NCBI GenBank assembly: GCA_030844895.1
Contig: CM061226.1
Span: forward strand, 44,028,238-44,092,237
Origin: Ambrosia x helenae
Lineage: Eukaryota > Streptophyta > Magnoliopsida > Asterales > Asteraceae
Direction: 5' to 3'
DNA: 64,000 bases
A program made the position numbers and the translations under genes. Positions 10,320 through 21,700 of the stretch are shown piece by piece (within the stretch, counting starts at the first letter, position 1; each line of letters opens with the position of its first letter). A model generated the notes under the pieces. That model saw only the letters and a list, made by a program, of their open reading frames with translations, was not told where the DNA came from and did no database searches.

Positions 10320-13300
10320 TGTCACACCACGCCTATGGCGGAAACACGTGGCGCGACGGTTCAAGAGTATTAAGCCAAGATTAATGCAAACCACAATAAT
10401 AATTAAACAACGGGCATTTATTCAACGCCGATAATCATGTCAAATTATTCGTACATAATCATAAATTGTTTTTGAAATTAATAAGGAGGCTCCTCCCTTT
10501 ATCCCGAAGTCCAAGGAATAAAGAGATGAGACCCCTTCATGACATTCCAACGCCCGACTTGGAGATTCCCCCGACCCTGCATGCGACGTTAACCTTCATC
10601 AATCAATTACCTGAAAGATATGTTTGAAAATCGTCAATATATAAATATTGGTGAGTTCACAGGTTTTGATTTAATAAAACTTTATTAAGTGGGAATATCC
10701 TTGTTATGACATTTATAGGAGTTGCAAAGTCCTACAATTTACTTGAGCCTATAACCAAACCAAGACAATTAACAATGCCCCCGCCCCAAGTCGTTACTCG
10801 GTATTCCTACGACTTGATTTTAGAATACGTGCACCCCAGGCATACGCCGATGCATAATCGACGCTATCGATTAGGGGTGGGCCTTGTCAGGCACCAATAG
10901 TACTATCCAAATATTCCTTTGGTTTCTCTTTCCTAAATTAATGATTATAGTGGGGAGGTCTCAACCCTGAGTGGCGATCTTAACTCAAGTATCCAACCCG
11001 TCATACAAATCCCAACATATCTTTCCCCCGTAAAAACGTTAAATAGTTTAGAAATGGGGTCGTGAGACTCACCTGTAACTGTGCTTGGCTCAAAGAAGAA
11101 AATAGTAAAGTTTGTGATCCCGCACCTACAAACGTTCTAGGCGTATAAGTCACTACACCTATGGTGTATGTGCCTTGGCAAGTTGTACACCCAACTTCCC
11201 GACCACGTCTTTATCCCAATTCCCGTTTAATAGTTTCGTATCCTAGGTTCAATGGCGATGGATTACCCTTTCCTTACAAGTCATATATTATTCTTATTAA
11301 TATTCTTTGTGACTTGTACAATATTATACTCGACGCGACTCTACCCAGCGTATAATTATTTTCCCATTTAAATAATTATACTTAGGATCGTTTCGCTCGA
11401 TATAATGTGATTTCTTATTATCCGACCCGACTCACTTTGCCACATATTTATTTTCCCATTCAAATAAATATGCTAAGTTCTTGTCGTTTGGTAACATATT
11501 TCTAACGCCCGACTTGACTCACCACACCGTACATTTATTTTCCCATTTAAATAAATGTACTAGGGTCTTGTCGGTCACTCACACGTTCATAGGTATATAT
11601 CACCTACTCGTCTCGGTTTTCCTTCTCGCATATCTATTTTCCCATTTAAATAGATATACTAGAGTTTCGTCGAAAACGAGCATATGTACATATACCATCG
11701 CGTGGATACTACTTGTTAAGTTCATGTGTCGTTTAGCGTTTTTAATTCGTTACGTTGTGTTTTCCTTTCCCCACGAATATTCTTTCTACACTTAGGAAAG
11801 TGTTTCGCACGTTTCACCCTTGTTATATATATTTTATTTCCTTAAAATATATACGTATATTTTATCTTGTCGAAATAACATCTTTCTCATATGTCCGTTT
11901 ACGTTAGTTCATGTAACTAAGTTCGTTAGTTAGCGTTTTTCACATTTATTTCCCATTACGCGTTCTATGGAAATATTATTCCTACTTCCAATTCCGAACG
12001 TTTATTTCTTTGGAAAAATATACTTTGTAGGTTTTAGCCCAACTTGTCCAACTTGTAACCCAAAAATGTTTCCGATACTTTTATATTCCCATTTATATAA
12101 AAGTATCCATTTTTGTATAAGTTTTTCAAGTTTCAACCTTTGTTCAACATTTTTATTAAAATCTCTATTTTTATAAAAATCCTTGTGTTAATACAAGTCC
12201 ATATTTTCATAACTTCCACTTTTATAAAGATACACTTTTTATATAAAATACCCAAGTATGTTACTAGTATTTACCAAATCAACCTTGGAAAATTATTACT
12301 TATACTTTTGACACCAAACTTTCCATTATTGCATTTTTGGACTAATAGTTTCTAAAATATTCATTTTAGTCCTCTAACTTTCAAAGTTACAACATTAGTC
12401 CCTTAACTTTCAAATGTTGCATTTTTCTACTCTAACTTCCAAAGTTAGCATTTTTCACCCAAATTAGTGGACTTTGAAGACCCATTTTCATGGTGCTTAG
12501 TTGTTTTTACTTCATTTCACTTTTAATGATCTTATAATCCATCCTAGATGTCATTAACATGTTTGTTCCATACTTTTATCCAAAACATCAATTTTTCACT
12601 CATTCAAGTGAGTGGACTTTGAATATGGAACTTTTTCATCTATGGTTATTTAACCCATTTTAATCCATTTTTGTCATTAACTTATCATCTTATGATGATT
12701 AAAATCATCTTTGATCACATTCAAGTATTTTTCAAAAATCATGTCCCAATCATCATCTAACTCAAGAGTATGTTCATATTTTTACATTTTCTTCAAATAT
12801 CATATTAATAAGATTAAATCCAAGATTTATCCATATTATTGTTCATCCATTTTTATTCTAGTAAGACACATTATCTTCATGTTTCAAAACCATATCTTTA
12901 CCCATCAATGTACAACTTGCTCATACAAGCACATAATATGAACATTTAAGAATAAAAACAATGTAATACTTACTACTAGCTCAAGGCTAGGGAAGACAAA
13001 AATCTTGGATTTGGGTGAGGTTTAATGTGTTCTTCCAAGTGGGTTAAGCTCCAAGTTCTTGAACACACAAAGGGGGTTTTGAAGAATGATGATTTAGAGA
13101 TGATTTGGAAGTATAAAAATTGAAAGAGAAATGTTAAGGTGGGGGTGAAAACTTACGGCCAAGAGAAGAAGAAGAAGAATTTTTTTGTGATTTGCTTCAA
13201 GTGTTCTTCAAGTGGGTTATATTATCTTCTTTCAAATCTTCCAAGATCACCAATATCTTGCTTGGATTGGATGGAGATCTTTGTATAAGATTATGGAAGA

Positions 13301-14079
13301 TTTGAGATGATCACAATAATATTAGGGGTGTTTGGGCCGTGAGATTAGAGAGAGAGTGAGGGATTTGTCAATTTTCATCCAATGTTAATCCATGCATTAA
13401 TATCATTGGGTATCTCACTAATCATTTGGTTTTAAAGGAGGTGAAGGGTTAAAGGGGATTATTAAGAGTTTTGCTTCTTGGGTGGGCCATGGCCGGCCCC
13501 TATGGGGTGTTTGGTGGGGTCCACTTTGCTAAATATTATCCCATATTATGTTTAAGTTAATCTCTTTCGGGTACCGCCCGGGTATTCTTGGGTTTTTAAC
13601 CGTGTGTCTCCCGAATATTAAAATACCATTAATATTCCTTAAATTTTGCCCAGTTAAATTACTGATAATTTATTTCGGCTTTCGTCGGGTGAAATTACGT
13701 GCTACGCGCGTATCGGGTGCGGTACGCGCACTTTATTCGTTACCGGGAGATTTGTACAATAAGCTTTCACGTATGGCTTTGGGTTTCCAAAACTCATTAT
13801 ATTTTGTGAAAATATTATTTGTTTTATATTCCGGGTGTCCGGAGTTCGTTTCGCTTATTTAATTTTTACCGGGTAATCGCCAGTGTCCATACCGGATAGA
13901 TTTGCTTGTGCACGATCCTATCATGCTTTGCCATTAAACTTATGCATTCCTATGCATTATTTGGGAACTTCTATCCTTCTAAGGCCTCAGTTAAATGATC
14001 AGCACATAATTACGTTTAATTACGTTAATCGCGTTTAATTAATTAGTACGGAATTACCTTAATTTTGCCGGTTGTTACA
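10320..14079 (-). repeat. Element A 5' LTR (complete, 3760 bp)
   Basis: Boundaries: TGTAACAACC (minus strand) at 14079 and TGTGACA ending at 10320, adjacent to the primer binding site. It matches 1-3540 with a small number of substitutions, so insertion is fairly recent. It carries the same hairpin array at 11350-11381, 11442-11473 (outermost pair lost), 11529-11560, 11628-11659 and 12074-12107. A GC-rich stretch near 13555-13760 contains CGCGCG-like motifs. No coding region is supported. Confidence 0.93.
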
Positions 14080-14377
14080 GAGTACATGGTTTTGGTTATG
14101 GGTCAAGGATTTACATGGTAGTTAACTTGGACTTTGTCTTTGTAAATGTAACTAGTGTAGACAAGGTTTGAGCGAATCAAGTATAGTAGGTGCTTGAACT
14201 CAAACCGGAAGCTCGTAGGGGCGTGCTTTCGATCCGAGAATTGATCAAGGTATGTGTGGAATGATGGGTGGGAGAATAGTAAATGAGTTGCTAGAATGTC
14301 GGAAATTGTGGGTAAGAATGGCATGAAAGATATTGTGTTGAAAAAGGAAAGCATTGTGCAAGACCTGCTGTGGGCAT

Positions 14378-14514
14378 AGGATACGCCAGTTTTGGCGTAG
14401 GATACGCCAACCCTGGTTTGCCTACGCCAAATTTTGCTGCCCTACGCCACTCTGTCACCCTTTGCCTACGCAAGTGGCGTAGGCTACGCCACTTTTGGCG
14501 TATCCTACGCCAAA
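14378..14514. repeat. TGGCGTA/TACGCCA palindrome array in the E LTR
   Basis: About ten copies of TACGCCA or its complement occur in about 135 bp. Perfect hairpins include 14392-14410 (8-bp arms, loop GGA), 14474-14492 (8-bp arms, loop GGC) and 14494-14514 (9-bp arms, loop TCC). The outer pairs change together (TTGGCGTA with TACGCCAA, GTGGCGTA with TACGCCAC). The same array is at about 34714-34850 and 63650-63782. Confidence 0.8.
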
Positions 14515-14742
14515 TCCCCCTTCGGCCTTGGATGTTGATTTTTCAGCTTGTTTATGCTTCCGTACCTTGCCCGAGCAACTCCAAACCTCATTTATAGTAC
14601 ATATGTGTACTCATGCTCGGGTTTGAGAGAGAGCTTCATGTATGTAAGGGTTGGTAGTTATATGTAGATTAAGTATAGGATTGTAAACGTCATAATTGTC
14701 TTAGAGATTGGCGAAGAAAGAGTAACATGACGGGTCAAAGTA

Positions 14743-14857
14743 GGTTATATGAGGGAATTGTATGCTTGTATGTATTGTGGGGTTATATGAGGGAATTGTA
14801 TGCTTGTATGTATTGTGGGGTATTAAGGGAATTGTATATTTGTATGTATTGTGGGGT
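14743..14857 (+). repeat. Three-copy tandem repeat of about 38 bp in the E LTR
   Basis: The unit contains GAGGGAATTGTATGCTTG followed by TATGTATTGTGGGG. Two copies are nearly identical and the third, with TATTAAGG at its start, is diverged. The same repeat is at about 35079-35193. Confidence 0.85.
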
Positions 14858-15277
14858 TATTAACCTTTGTTATGCAAATGGTAATGAAGATGCAGGTATA
14901 TAAGTGTGAATGCTTGAGACTTGTAGGTTCGGCTTGGGGTGCCACACCCGAACTTGGAAATAGGCGTTGGAACGAGATCGTGGAGTATCAATGGATATTA
15001 TCTCCGCATTTTGAGTAGTGTGCATTAAGTCACTAAATGAACTAACGAAACGGTTATTTGGTGATCGCAGGTTGTCTTGTCTACCTAATAGAGTAAGGAA
15101 AGGATGGAGATCGAGCAAGGAGGCGGATTGTACGAGGACACGGACCATAACGTGACATAGATGGGTCACGTTTAATGTAATAGAACATTTTTAAAAGATG
15201 TAATACCTAAGATGCTTAGTAGATTTGGGTTCTAAACATCCAAGGTGGTTTTTAAAAGAAATGAATTTTTCGGTTGG

Positions 15278-15376
15278 TGAAGAAACAAAAGTCCTCACCT
15301 CTAATGGGTATGAACTATCTGTCTCTGCAAGAAGATCCTTCACTAAGATGGATGGCTTTCTGACGATGAATACCTG
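15278..15376 (+). repeat. Element D 5' LTR, first 99 bp
   Basis: Begins TGAAGAAAC right after the GTTGG duplication and is cut at ACCTG by element B. It continues at 25918. Confidence 0.75.
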
Positions 15377-17883
15377 TGTGACATCCGTCACCCTCGACTT
15401 TTATCTAATTTACAATTTTAGTCCTTCAAATATTTCCTGTAATTGTTGTCGCTTTCAAATTTAATAAACGTGCGAACTCAAATTATATTAATTGCATGTT
15501 CTTTTTGGATCTTAATCTTGATTTAAGTTTAACGCGTATGTTGCAACGTTATTCGGAAAATATACGTATATCATAAAAATTCCTAGTTATACAAGTTTTG
15601 AGTTAATTAATTAACTAGGTTAGTGGTTATAAAGGAAATTTTAACAAGAAACCTTGAAAATTAACTAAAGAAAATAGGAGGGACCAAAAGTGACAATTCT
15701 GAAAGTTTAAAAAAAAAACATATCATCTGCTGCTGTACGCTATTCCGGCCCACACAAAAATTCCGGCCGCCGGAATTCAGTTCCGGCAAGGCCACGAAAC
15801 CGTTCGTTTTCGTCCGTTTCAGTATTGTTATCATTCCAAAGGTCACTCCCCATCACATACGAGTCAGATGGCTAATAATTATACGTTTTAACAAGGTTTT
15901 AAGGCGATTTTAATAACCTCAAACATGAAACCGATCGGAGCTTTGATGCCAAGAGAAACGCTCATTTTTCGCCTATAAATACAAACTGATCTCACCACTT
16001 TACCTCTGCACCACTACACAACAAAACCCACAACAAAATTCATACAAAAACACGTCCAGGAACCCTTTATTTGCGTTTTTTTACGAGTCAAAGAAGCTTC
16101 AATTGTGAGCCGAAAACGAGTTGTAAGTGCCTAATCTTGTTTGCTATGTCTTAGTCGAGTATTATAGGTTAAAACCCCCTTATTACAGATCACTCATATG
16201 ATTGAATTGGATTTGGTGAGGATTAGGGTTCTTAGCTAGGTAATTGGGGAAGAAGAAGATTGAAGGTGTAAGAAGATAAATATATTTTAGTTTTAAAGTA
16301 ACACATAAACTAAGGTATGGAGCAGTGGTTAAGGCTGTTGGGTTATACCATGGGGATTCGGGTTCGACCGCCTTGGACCACGATTTTTTTTGGTTTATAT
16401 TTATTGTCCTTGATTATGCATATATATGACATATAAACTTAGAATATTTGTAATAAATCCATTATTTATCCAAAAATCATGAAAATTTAGACATAACTCC
16501 TTGACATCTAAAATAAGATTTCCACACTTTTATTTTCCGGAAAATGCATCAATTTTATATTTTTATTGAATTTAATCGTTTTAATCATAATTAAATGATA
16601 AAAAATTCATTTTAAGAGATTTTAACCTCAATTTTTTTGGAGATTTATTTCTATGAATAATAAACTGTAATAAAATATAATTTCTTATAAAATGATTATT
16701 TTTGTTACTTTTACTAATTTTAATCATTAAAACATCATTTAAATTCATTAAAAATGTTTTAAATGCGAATAAATTATGGAAATATTATTTTAGAATTCCA
16801 CATCATAAAATAATTATTTCTCATAATAATATCGTTTTGGGATCATACCTTGTATTATTCATACTATTTATATTTAAATTAGATTTAATAATAAATTGTT
16901 TAATTAAATATAAAACATTAACTCTATTTCAAGGCTATTTTTCTATAAAATGGAATATATATCTATATGTGAAACACATAAGAGTTTTAGTCATTTATTA
17001 AATTCATCGTAAATATATTTATTTCAAAAACTGTCGTTCAAATTATTACTAACAATTTCATCTTCCCTAATACGAGTCTAGCAAGCCCTAATGCCTTAGA
17101 TGATTCGTCGTCTTAGATTTTTTTTAGTTATTTTCCTCATTTAGTATTTTTATATATAGGTTGAATTCTTCGGAATTCTTAAGCCTTTACGACGAACTTT
17201 CTCGGAATTTATATTTAGCGAACTGTGAGTATATCTTTCCCTTTTTCTTTACTGTTTTACTATTTCGGGATGATTCATGTACCTATTAAACAAGTTTTAT
17301 TTCTTATACTTAATGCAATTCTCATGTGTGTTTGCCTTATGTGATTTGGTGTGTATTATGCTTAATCATTAACCGCTGGGCGGCCTAGCATTTCAGTGAA
17401 TAGTACTATGGTATACCCCCTTGAGACTCTCTTGAGAGGATCTTGGTCATTGTCATGTTAATTCATTATTCAGTTTGTTAGTCACGTGTTAGTCATTATT
17501 CTCAGGTTTGGTTTTGACTGATACTACTTAATTACATATTTGCAAACGGTATACAACACATGAATTGCGAAACATTTTTTTTCTATACTATATATATCAA
17601 ACGGGTGTACTCACCAATACATTATATGTGTTGACAAAATTGTTTTGTACATGTTTCAGGTGACGTTTGATCTTATATGCTTTCACGCTTAGGCTGGACC
17701 TAGTGCTTAAATAAAAGTTGAACATTTATTATTTATGTTTGAAATTTCTATTAAGACTCTTTGTATTTCCTTTTGAACAATGGAAGTTATTTACTATTAA
17801 TATTTACAATTTAGTCCATGTGCTATTGAACAATCGTCACTACGTGACACCTCGATGTTTCCGCCATCGGTTGGGGTGTTACA
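15377..17883 (+). repeat. Element B 5' LTR
   Basis: A quasi-palindrome AATTCCGGC-C-GCCGGAATT (15759-15777) lies about 200 bp upstream of the TATA box TATAAATA at 15974-15981, the likely start of the retrotransposon transcript. A tRNA-like segment lies at 16314-16391. The AT-rich remainder up to 17150 and the block 17150-17883 show no genes. Short frames here are chance. Confidence 0.95.
16314..16391 (+). other. tRNA-like (SINE-head-like) segment with T run inside the B LTR
   Basis: TATGGAGCAGTGGTTAAGG resembles an internal A box and GGGTTCGACC resembles a B box about 45 bp later. An eight-T run at 16384-16391 would stop RNA polymerase III. The 3' LTR copy (24345-24423) has the better B box, GTTCGACCC. 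The fold is a poor tRNA, so it is not called as a working tRNA gene. It is present in both LTRs, so it was there before the element inserted. Confidence 0.5.
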
Positions 17884-17886
17884 GAT

Positions 17887-17903
17887 TGGTATCAGAGCCA
17901 TGG
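17887..17903 (+). other. Primer binding site of element B
   Basis: TGGTATCAGAGCCATGG begins three bases after the 5' LTR, complementary to the 3' end of initiator methionine tRNA. Confidence 0.93.
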
Positions 17904-18063
17904 TTATAGGGAATTAGGTTATTAGTAAATGCTTTTGACCTAGACTATAACTAAGCTACCCATTATATGCTTTCTTTTATTCTCATAATTCTTTAGACAG
18001 ATTTTCCTCCTTTTATTTTTTCATTATATTCAAGAAGATCATATTCCACAAACGAAACGAAAA

Positions 18064-18110
18064 CACCAAGTTAGGAGTGATATCCATATCTTGGTGAATA
18101 GTTTCACTCC
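18064..18110 (+). other. H-type pseudoknot motif 1 in the B leader
   Basis: Order on the + strand: CACCAAG (18064-18070), GGAGTGA (18074-18080), CTTGGTG (18090-18096), TCACTCC (18104-18110). The first pairs with the third and the second with the fourth, seven base pairs each, interleaved. Spacers are 3, 9 and 7 bases. Confidence 0.72.
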
Positions 18111-18205
18111 ATACATATTTTATTTATTTATCTTGGAATATTTTCCTTTCGAGATAGGAGACGTCCAAATCTCAAGGAATCTATCCCTCCAAAAGAAACT
18201 TAAAT

Positions 18206-18252
18206 CACTAAGCTAGGAGTGATATCCTTAACTTAGTGACCCGTTTCACTCC
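18206..18252 (+). other. H-type pseudoknot motif 2 in the B leader
   Basis: CACTAAG (18206-18212), GGAGTGA (18216-18222), CTTAGTG (18232-18238), TCACTCC (18246-18252), with spacers again 3, 9 and 7. Compared with motif 1, the central C-G pair of the first stem has become T-A, a compensatory change that keeps pairing. Confidence 0.72.
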
Positions 18253-18766
18253 AACGTATTTTTAATTTTTGGAAGTATATTTTTGAGTTAGGAGTGAAAT
18301 CCACATCTCAAGGATATATATTTCCACATCTCGAGATCCGCTAAGGTTTTGGAAAATTATTTGTGACGGGGCACGTGCAATCTGGAAGGGTGAGCGCCTG
18401 TATTCTGAGTTTTCTGGCTAGGTTGGTAATTCGCATAAATCCCAATCAGACGAGGGACCCGTTTACCTACCTGGGAATTCTCGGGATGAGCATTCACTTA
18501 TAGGCTAAAGTACGCCCCACGAGTCACTAATAATATTTCAATTTCTTTGGTTAGTCACCAGTTTCATGAGAAACAATCCCAAAATACCTCATTTTATTCT
18601 TGATATTTCATTTGCTTTATCATGATTTGATTTTCATTATTAATCTATTTAAAATTTTCCTATGTTGATTTCTAAGTTACTCTTTAATTATGCAAAATTT
18701 CTCGTATGCTATGTGACATTCAAAATCTTGGAACTAAATCTCATAGGTGTTGCTTTATTTTTGTAG

Positions 18767-21700
18767 ATGTCTGATCGCGAATCCCGCAAAAGAGCTTCTA
18801 AGCGTCAAGCTAAGTTGAAGTCTGATCAGCGTATCGCGACCATGCTCAATGACAAGCTGGAAACCCTTGTTCCTAACATTATTAATGCTATTATTCCAAA
18901 CCATCACCCGAACGGTAGCTCGAATGGGAACTCTAACGGGAATGTGGGTGGAAATGGTGGAACTAGTGAGAATAAGTGCACATTCAAACATTTCAACTCT
19001 TGCCATCCCAACAAGTTTAATGGCACTGAGGGAGCCACTGGGTTACTTGAATGGTTCGAAAGTATGGAGAATACGTTCATTAATAGCGACTGTCCAGCCA
19101 ACCTACGGGTTCGTCATGCCACGGGTGTTCTTCAAAAGAGAGCGCTCACTTGGTGGAATGGTCAAAAACATGCTCGAGGGACGGAAGCTGCTTTAGCAAT
19201 GTCTTGGGATGATTTCAAAATTGCCATGACAACTGAGTTCTGTCCTCGTAGTGAGATGAAGAAATTGGAGGATGAATTCTATCACCTCAAACAGGATAGT
19301 GGCAACAACGTTCCCTACAACAACCGTTATCACGAGCTGAGCTTACTGATTCCTCGTATGGTGACACCACTGCCCTTAGCCATTGAGAAGTATATTGAGG
19401 GATTACCACCTCAGATTCATGATACAGTTATGGGGAGTAAACCTGCTACAGTAGAGGATGCCATTCGTCTGGCAGCATCTCTTACCGACAAGCATGTCAA
19501 GGATGGTACCCTGACTCGCAAAGGTACTAAGCGACCCACTGAAACCTCTTCAACCCCTGCTACTACTGAACCTCTCAAAGCTACCTCTGCCTCTGCCTCT
19601 ACTTCTGGATCCAACAAGAAACGTAAAGGTAGAAGTCAAAATTATGCTGTTGTTGCACCTATTAATCAAATCCCCGCTACTAACCCACCTGCCGCACCTC
19701 AAGCCCAATCTGGCCCAAAACCTTATACTGGCATTTTCCCCAAGTGTAGTAAATGCAACTGGCACCACCCTACTGACCGACTTTGCTGGAAGTGTGATAA
19801 TTGCGGCAAAATAGGCCATACTACCTCTCACTGCCGAGAAACCAAATCTGGGAATGCTCAAAACCAGAGGACTGGTCAACCCAGAACTTGCTATGCTTGT
19901 GGTGATCCTAACCACAGGCAAGATAGGTGTCCTCATCTGACTGCTTTTATCCAGTCTCATCAGCAAACTCTAGCAGCTCCAGCAGTTCCAGCAATCCAAG
20001 CAGCTCCTGCTCGCGGCCGTGCTTTCAACATTAATGCTAATCAAGCTCAAGCGGCCAATGATGTGGTCAACGGTACATTTCTTATTAACAATTTGTATGC
20101 TTCAATTTTGTTTGATACCGGTGCGGATAAGAGTTTTGTCTCGTTAGAATTTGAACCCTTACTTGCTCGTGAACGTTCTCACCTTACACATCCTTTTACC
20201 GTGGAAGTTGCTGATGGAAATCCTATTGTTATAAAATCTGTGATTCGCAATTGCACGTTGAATCTAAATGACTATGACTTCTCTATTGACCTGGTACCCA
20301 TGAAGTTGGGTAGTTTCGATGTCATAGTAGGTATGGACTGGCTTTCTAAACACCATGCCGAGGTTGTTTGCTTTGAGAAGTATATTCGAATTCCACTTCC
20401 ATCTGGTGAATCTTTATCTGTTTATGGGGAAACAACATCGAAGGGTTTGAAACTCATGTCTTGCACTCAAGCTCAAAAATATCTTCGTAAGAAGTATATA
20501 TCTTTCTTGGCTCATGTTGTGGAAAATAAGGATAAGGGTAAGAGTATTCAAGATGTTCCAGTTGTGTGTGACTTTCCAGAGGTTTTTCCTGAGGATTTAT
20601 CTGGTTTACCTCCTGTTCGCTCTGTTGATTTTCGTATTGATCTTATTCCTGGTGCTACTCCCGTCGCTAAAGCTCCATATCGTCTTGCACCTTCGGAAAT
20701 GCAAGAACTTGCTAGCCAACTTCAGGAATTGACTGACAAAGGTTTCATTCGTCTGAGTTCCTCGCCTTGGGGAGCTCCAGTATTGTTTGTTAAGAAGAAA
20801 GATGGGACTTTTCGTATGTGCATCGATTATCGTGAACTTAATAAGCTTACGATAAAGAATCGTTACCCTCTACCTCGCATCGATGACCTTTTTGATCAAC
20901 TTCAGGGTGCAGTCTGTTTTTCGAAGATCGACCTTCGTTCTGGATATCATCAACTTCGTGTTCATGAGGATGACATTCCCAAAACCGCCTTTCGAACTCG
21001 TTACGGTCACTACGAGTTCATGGTTATGCCTTTCGGTTTAACCAATGCACCTGCGGTTTTCATGGATCTAATGAATCGAGTTTGCAAACCTTTCTTGGAC
21101 AAATTCGTAATTGTATTCATTGACGATATCCTCATTTACTCCAAATCCAGGACTACCCATGAACAGCATCTTCACCAAGTTTTAAGCCTTCTTCGTGATG
21201 AGCAACTGTATGCCAAGTTCTCCAAATGTGAATTTTGGCTTAAGGAAGTTCAATTCCTTGGTCACGTAATAAACGACAAAGGAATACACGTAGACCCTGC
21301 TAAGATTGAAGCCATAAAAAGCTGGATTGTACCCACAACTCCCACTGAGGTTCGTTCGTTTCTTGGTCTTGCTGGTTACTACCGTCGTTTTATTGCCAAC
21401 TTTTCAAAGATCGCGGTTCCACTTACTTCTTTGACTCACAAAGATAAACCTTTCATATGGGGATCCAGTCAGGAGGAAGCATTCCAAACTTTGAAACAAA
21501 AGCTTTGCGATGCTCCTGTTCTCTCTCTTCCTGATGGTGTTGACGATTTTGTGGTGTACTGTGATGCATCTCACCTAGGCCTTGGTTGTGTTCTCATGCA
21601 ACGAGGCAAGGTCATCGCTTATGCGTCACGACAGTTGAAAACATCTGAGAAAAATTACACTACTCATGATCTTGAACTTGGAGCCGTTGTGTTCGCGTTG

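Larger units (their letters stand above)
1..14079 (-). mobile_element. Element A: Ty3/gypsy Tekay-type chromovirus, minus strand, one LTR cut by the window edge
   Basis: Two near-identical long direct repeats (1-3540 and 10320-14079) flank a minus-strand internal region. On the minus strand the order is LTR, primer binding site matching initiator methionine tRNA, an extra leader ORF, gag, protease, reverse transcriptase, RNase H, integrase, chromodomain, polypurine tract, LTR. Each LTR starts TGTAACAACC and ends TGTGACA in element orientation. About 214 bp of the left LTR lie outside the window, so the target site duplication cannot be tested; the flank next to the right LTR is GAGTA. Domain order and the C-terminal chromodomain place it in the Tekay/Del chromoviruses. 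Two in-frame stops and one frameshift in gag-pol mean it is probably no longer autonomous. Confidence 0.93.
14080..15277 (+). repeat. Element E LTR, larger part (solo or 3' LTR)
   Basis: This sequence continues, once D is removed, into 29355-29399, which ends GGGTGTTACA like many Tekay LTRs. No primer binding site follows at 29400, so it is a solo LTR or a 3' LTR. Its beginning is hidden by element A, whose LTR ends at 14079. It is repeated at 34416-35613 and from 63427. It holds a palindrome array and a short tandem repeat, listed separately. The small open frames have no recognisable homology. Confidence 0.75.
17904..18766 (+). other. Element B untranslated leader
   Basis: About 860 bp without a long open frame between primer binding site and gag. 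It contains the two pseudoknot motifs (18064-18110, 18206-18252), two weaker relatives (18151-18190, 18283-18311), and ends TTTATTTTTGTAG directly against the gag ATG, a convincing 3' splice site, so part of the leader may be removed as a 5'UTR intron. I cannot fix the donor. Confidence 0.75.

Noticed and set aside
14743..14857. Satellite or centromeric repeat
   Set aside because: Only three units, confined to the E LTR.
16314..16391. A working tRNA gene
   Set aside because: The T arm is incomplete in the 5' LTR copy and acceptor and anticodon stems do not pair well; kept only as a tRNA-like segment.
16702..17001. 99-codon frame in the B LTR, repeated at 24733 and 45067
   Set aside because: Very AT-rich LTR; low-complexity K, I, L peptide; it is lost to an indel in the fourth LTR copy (near 37134).
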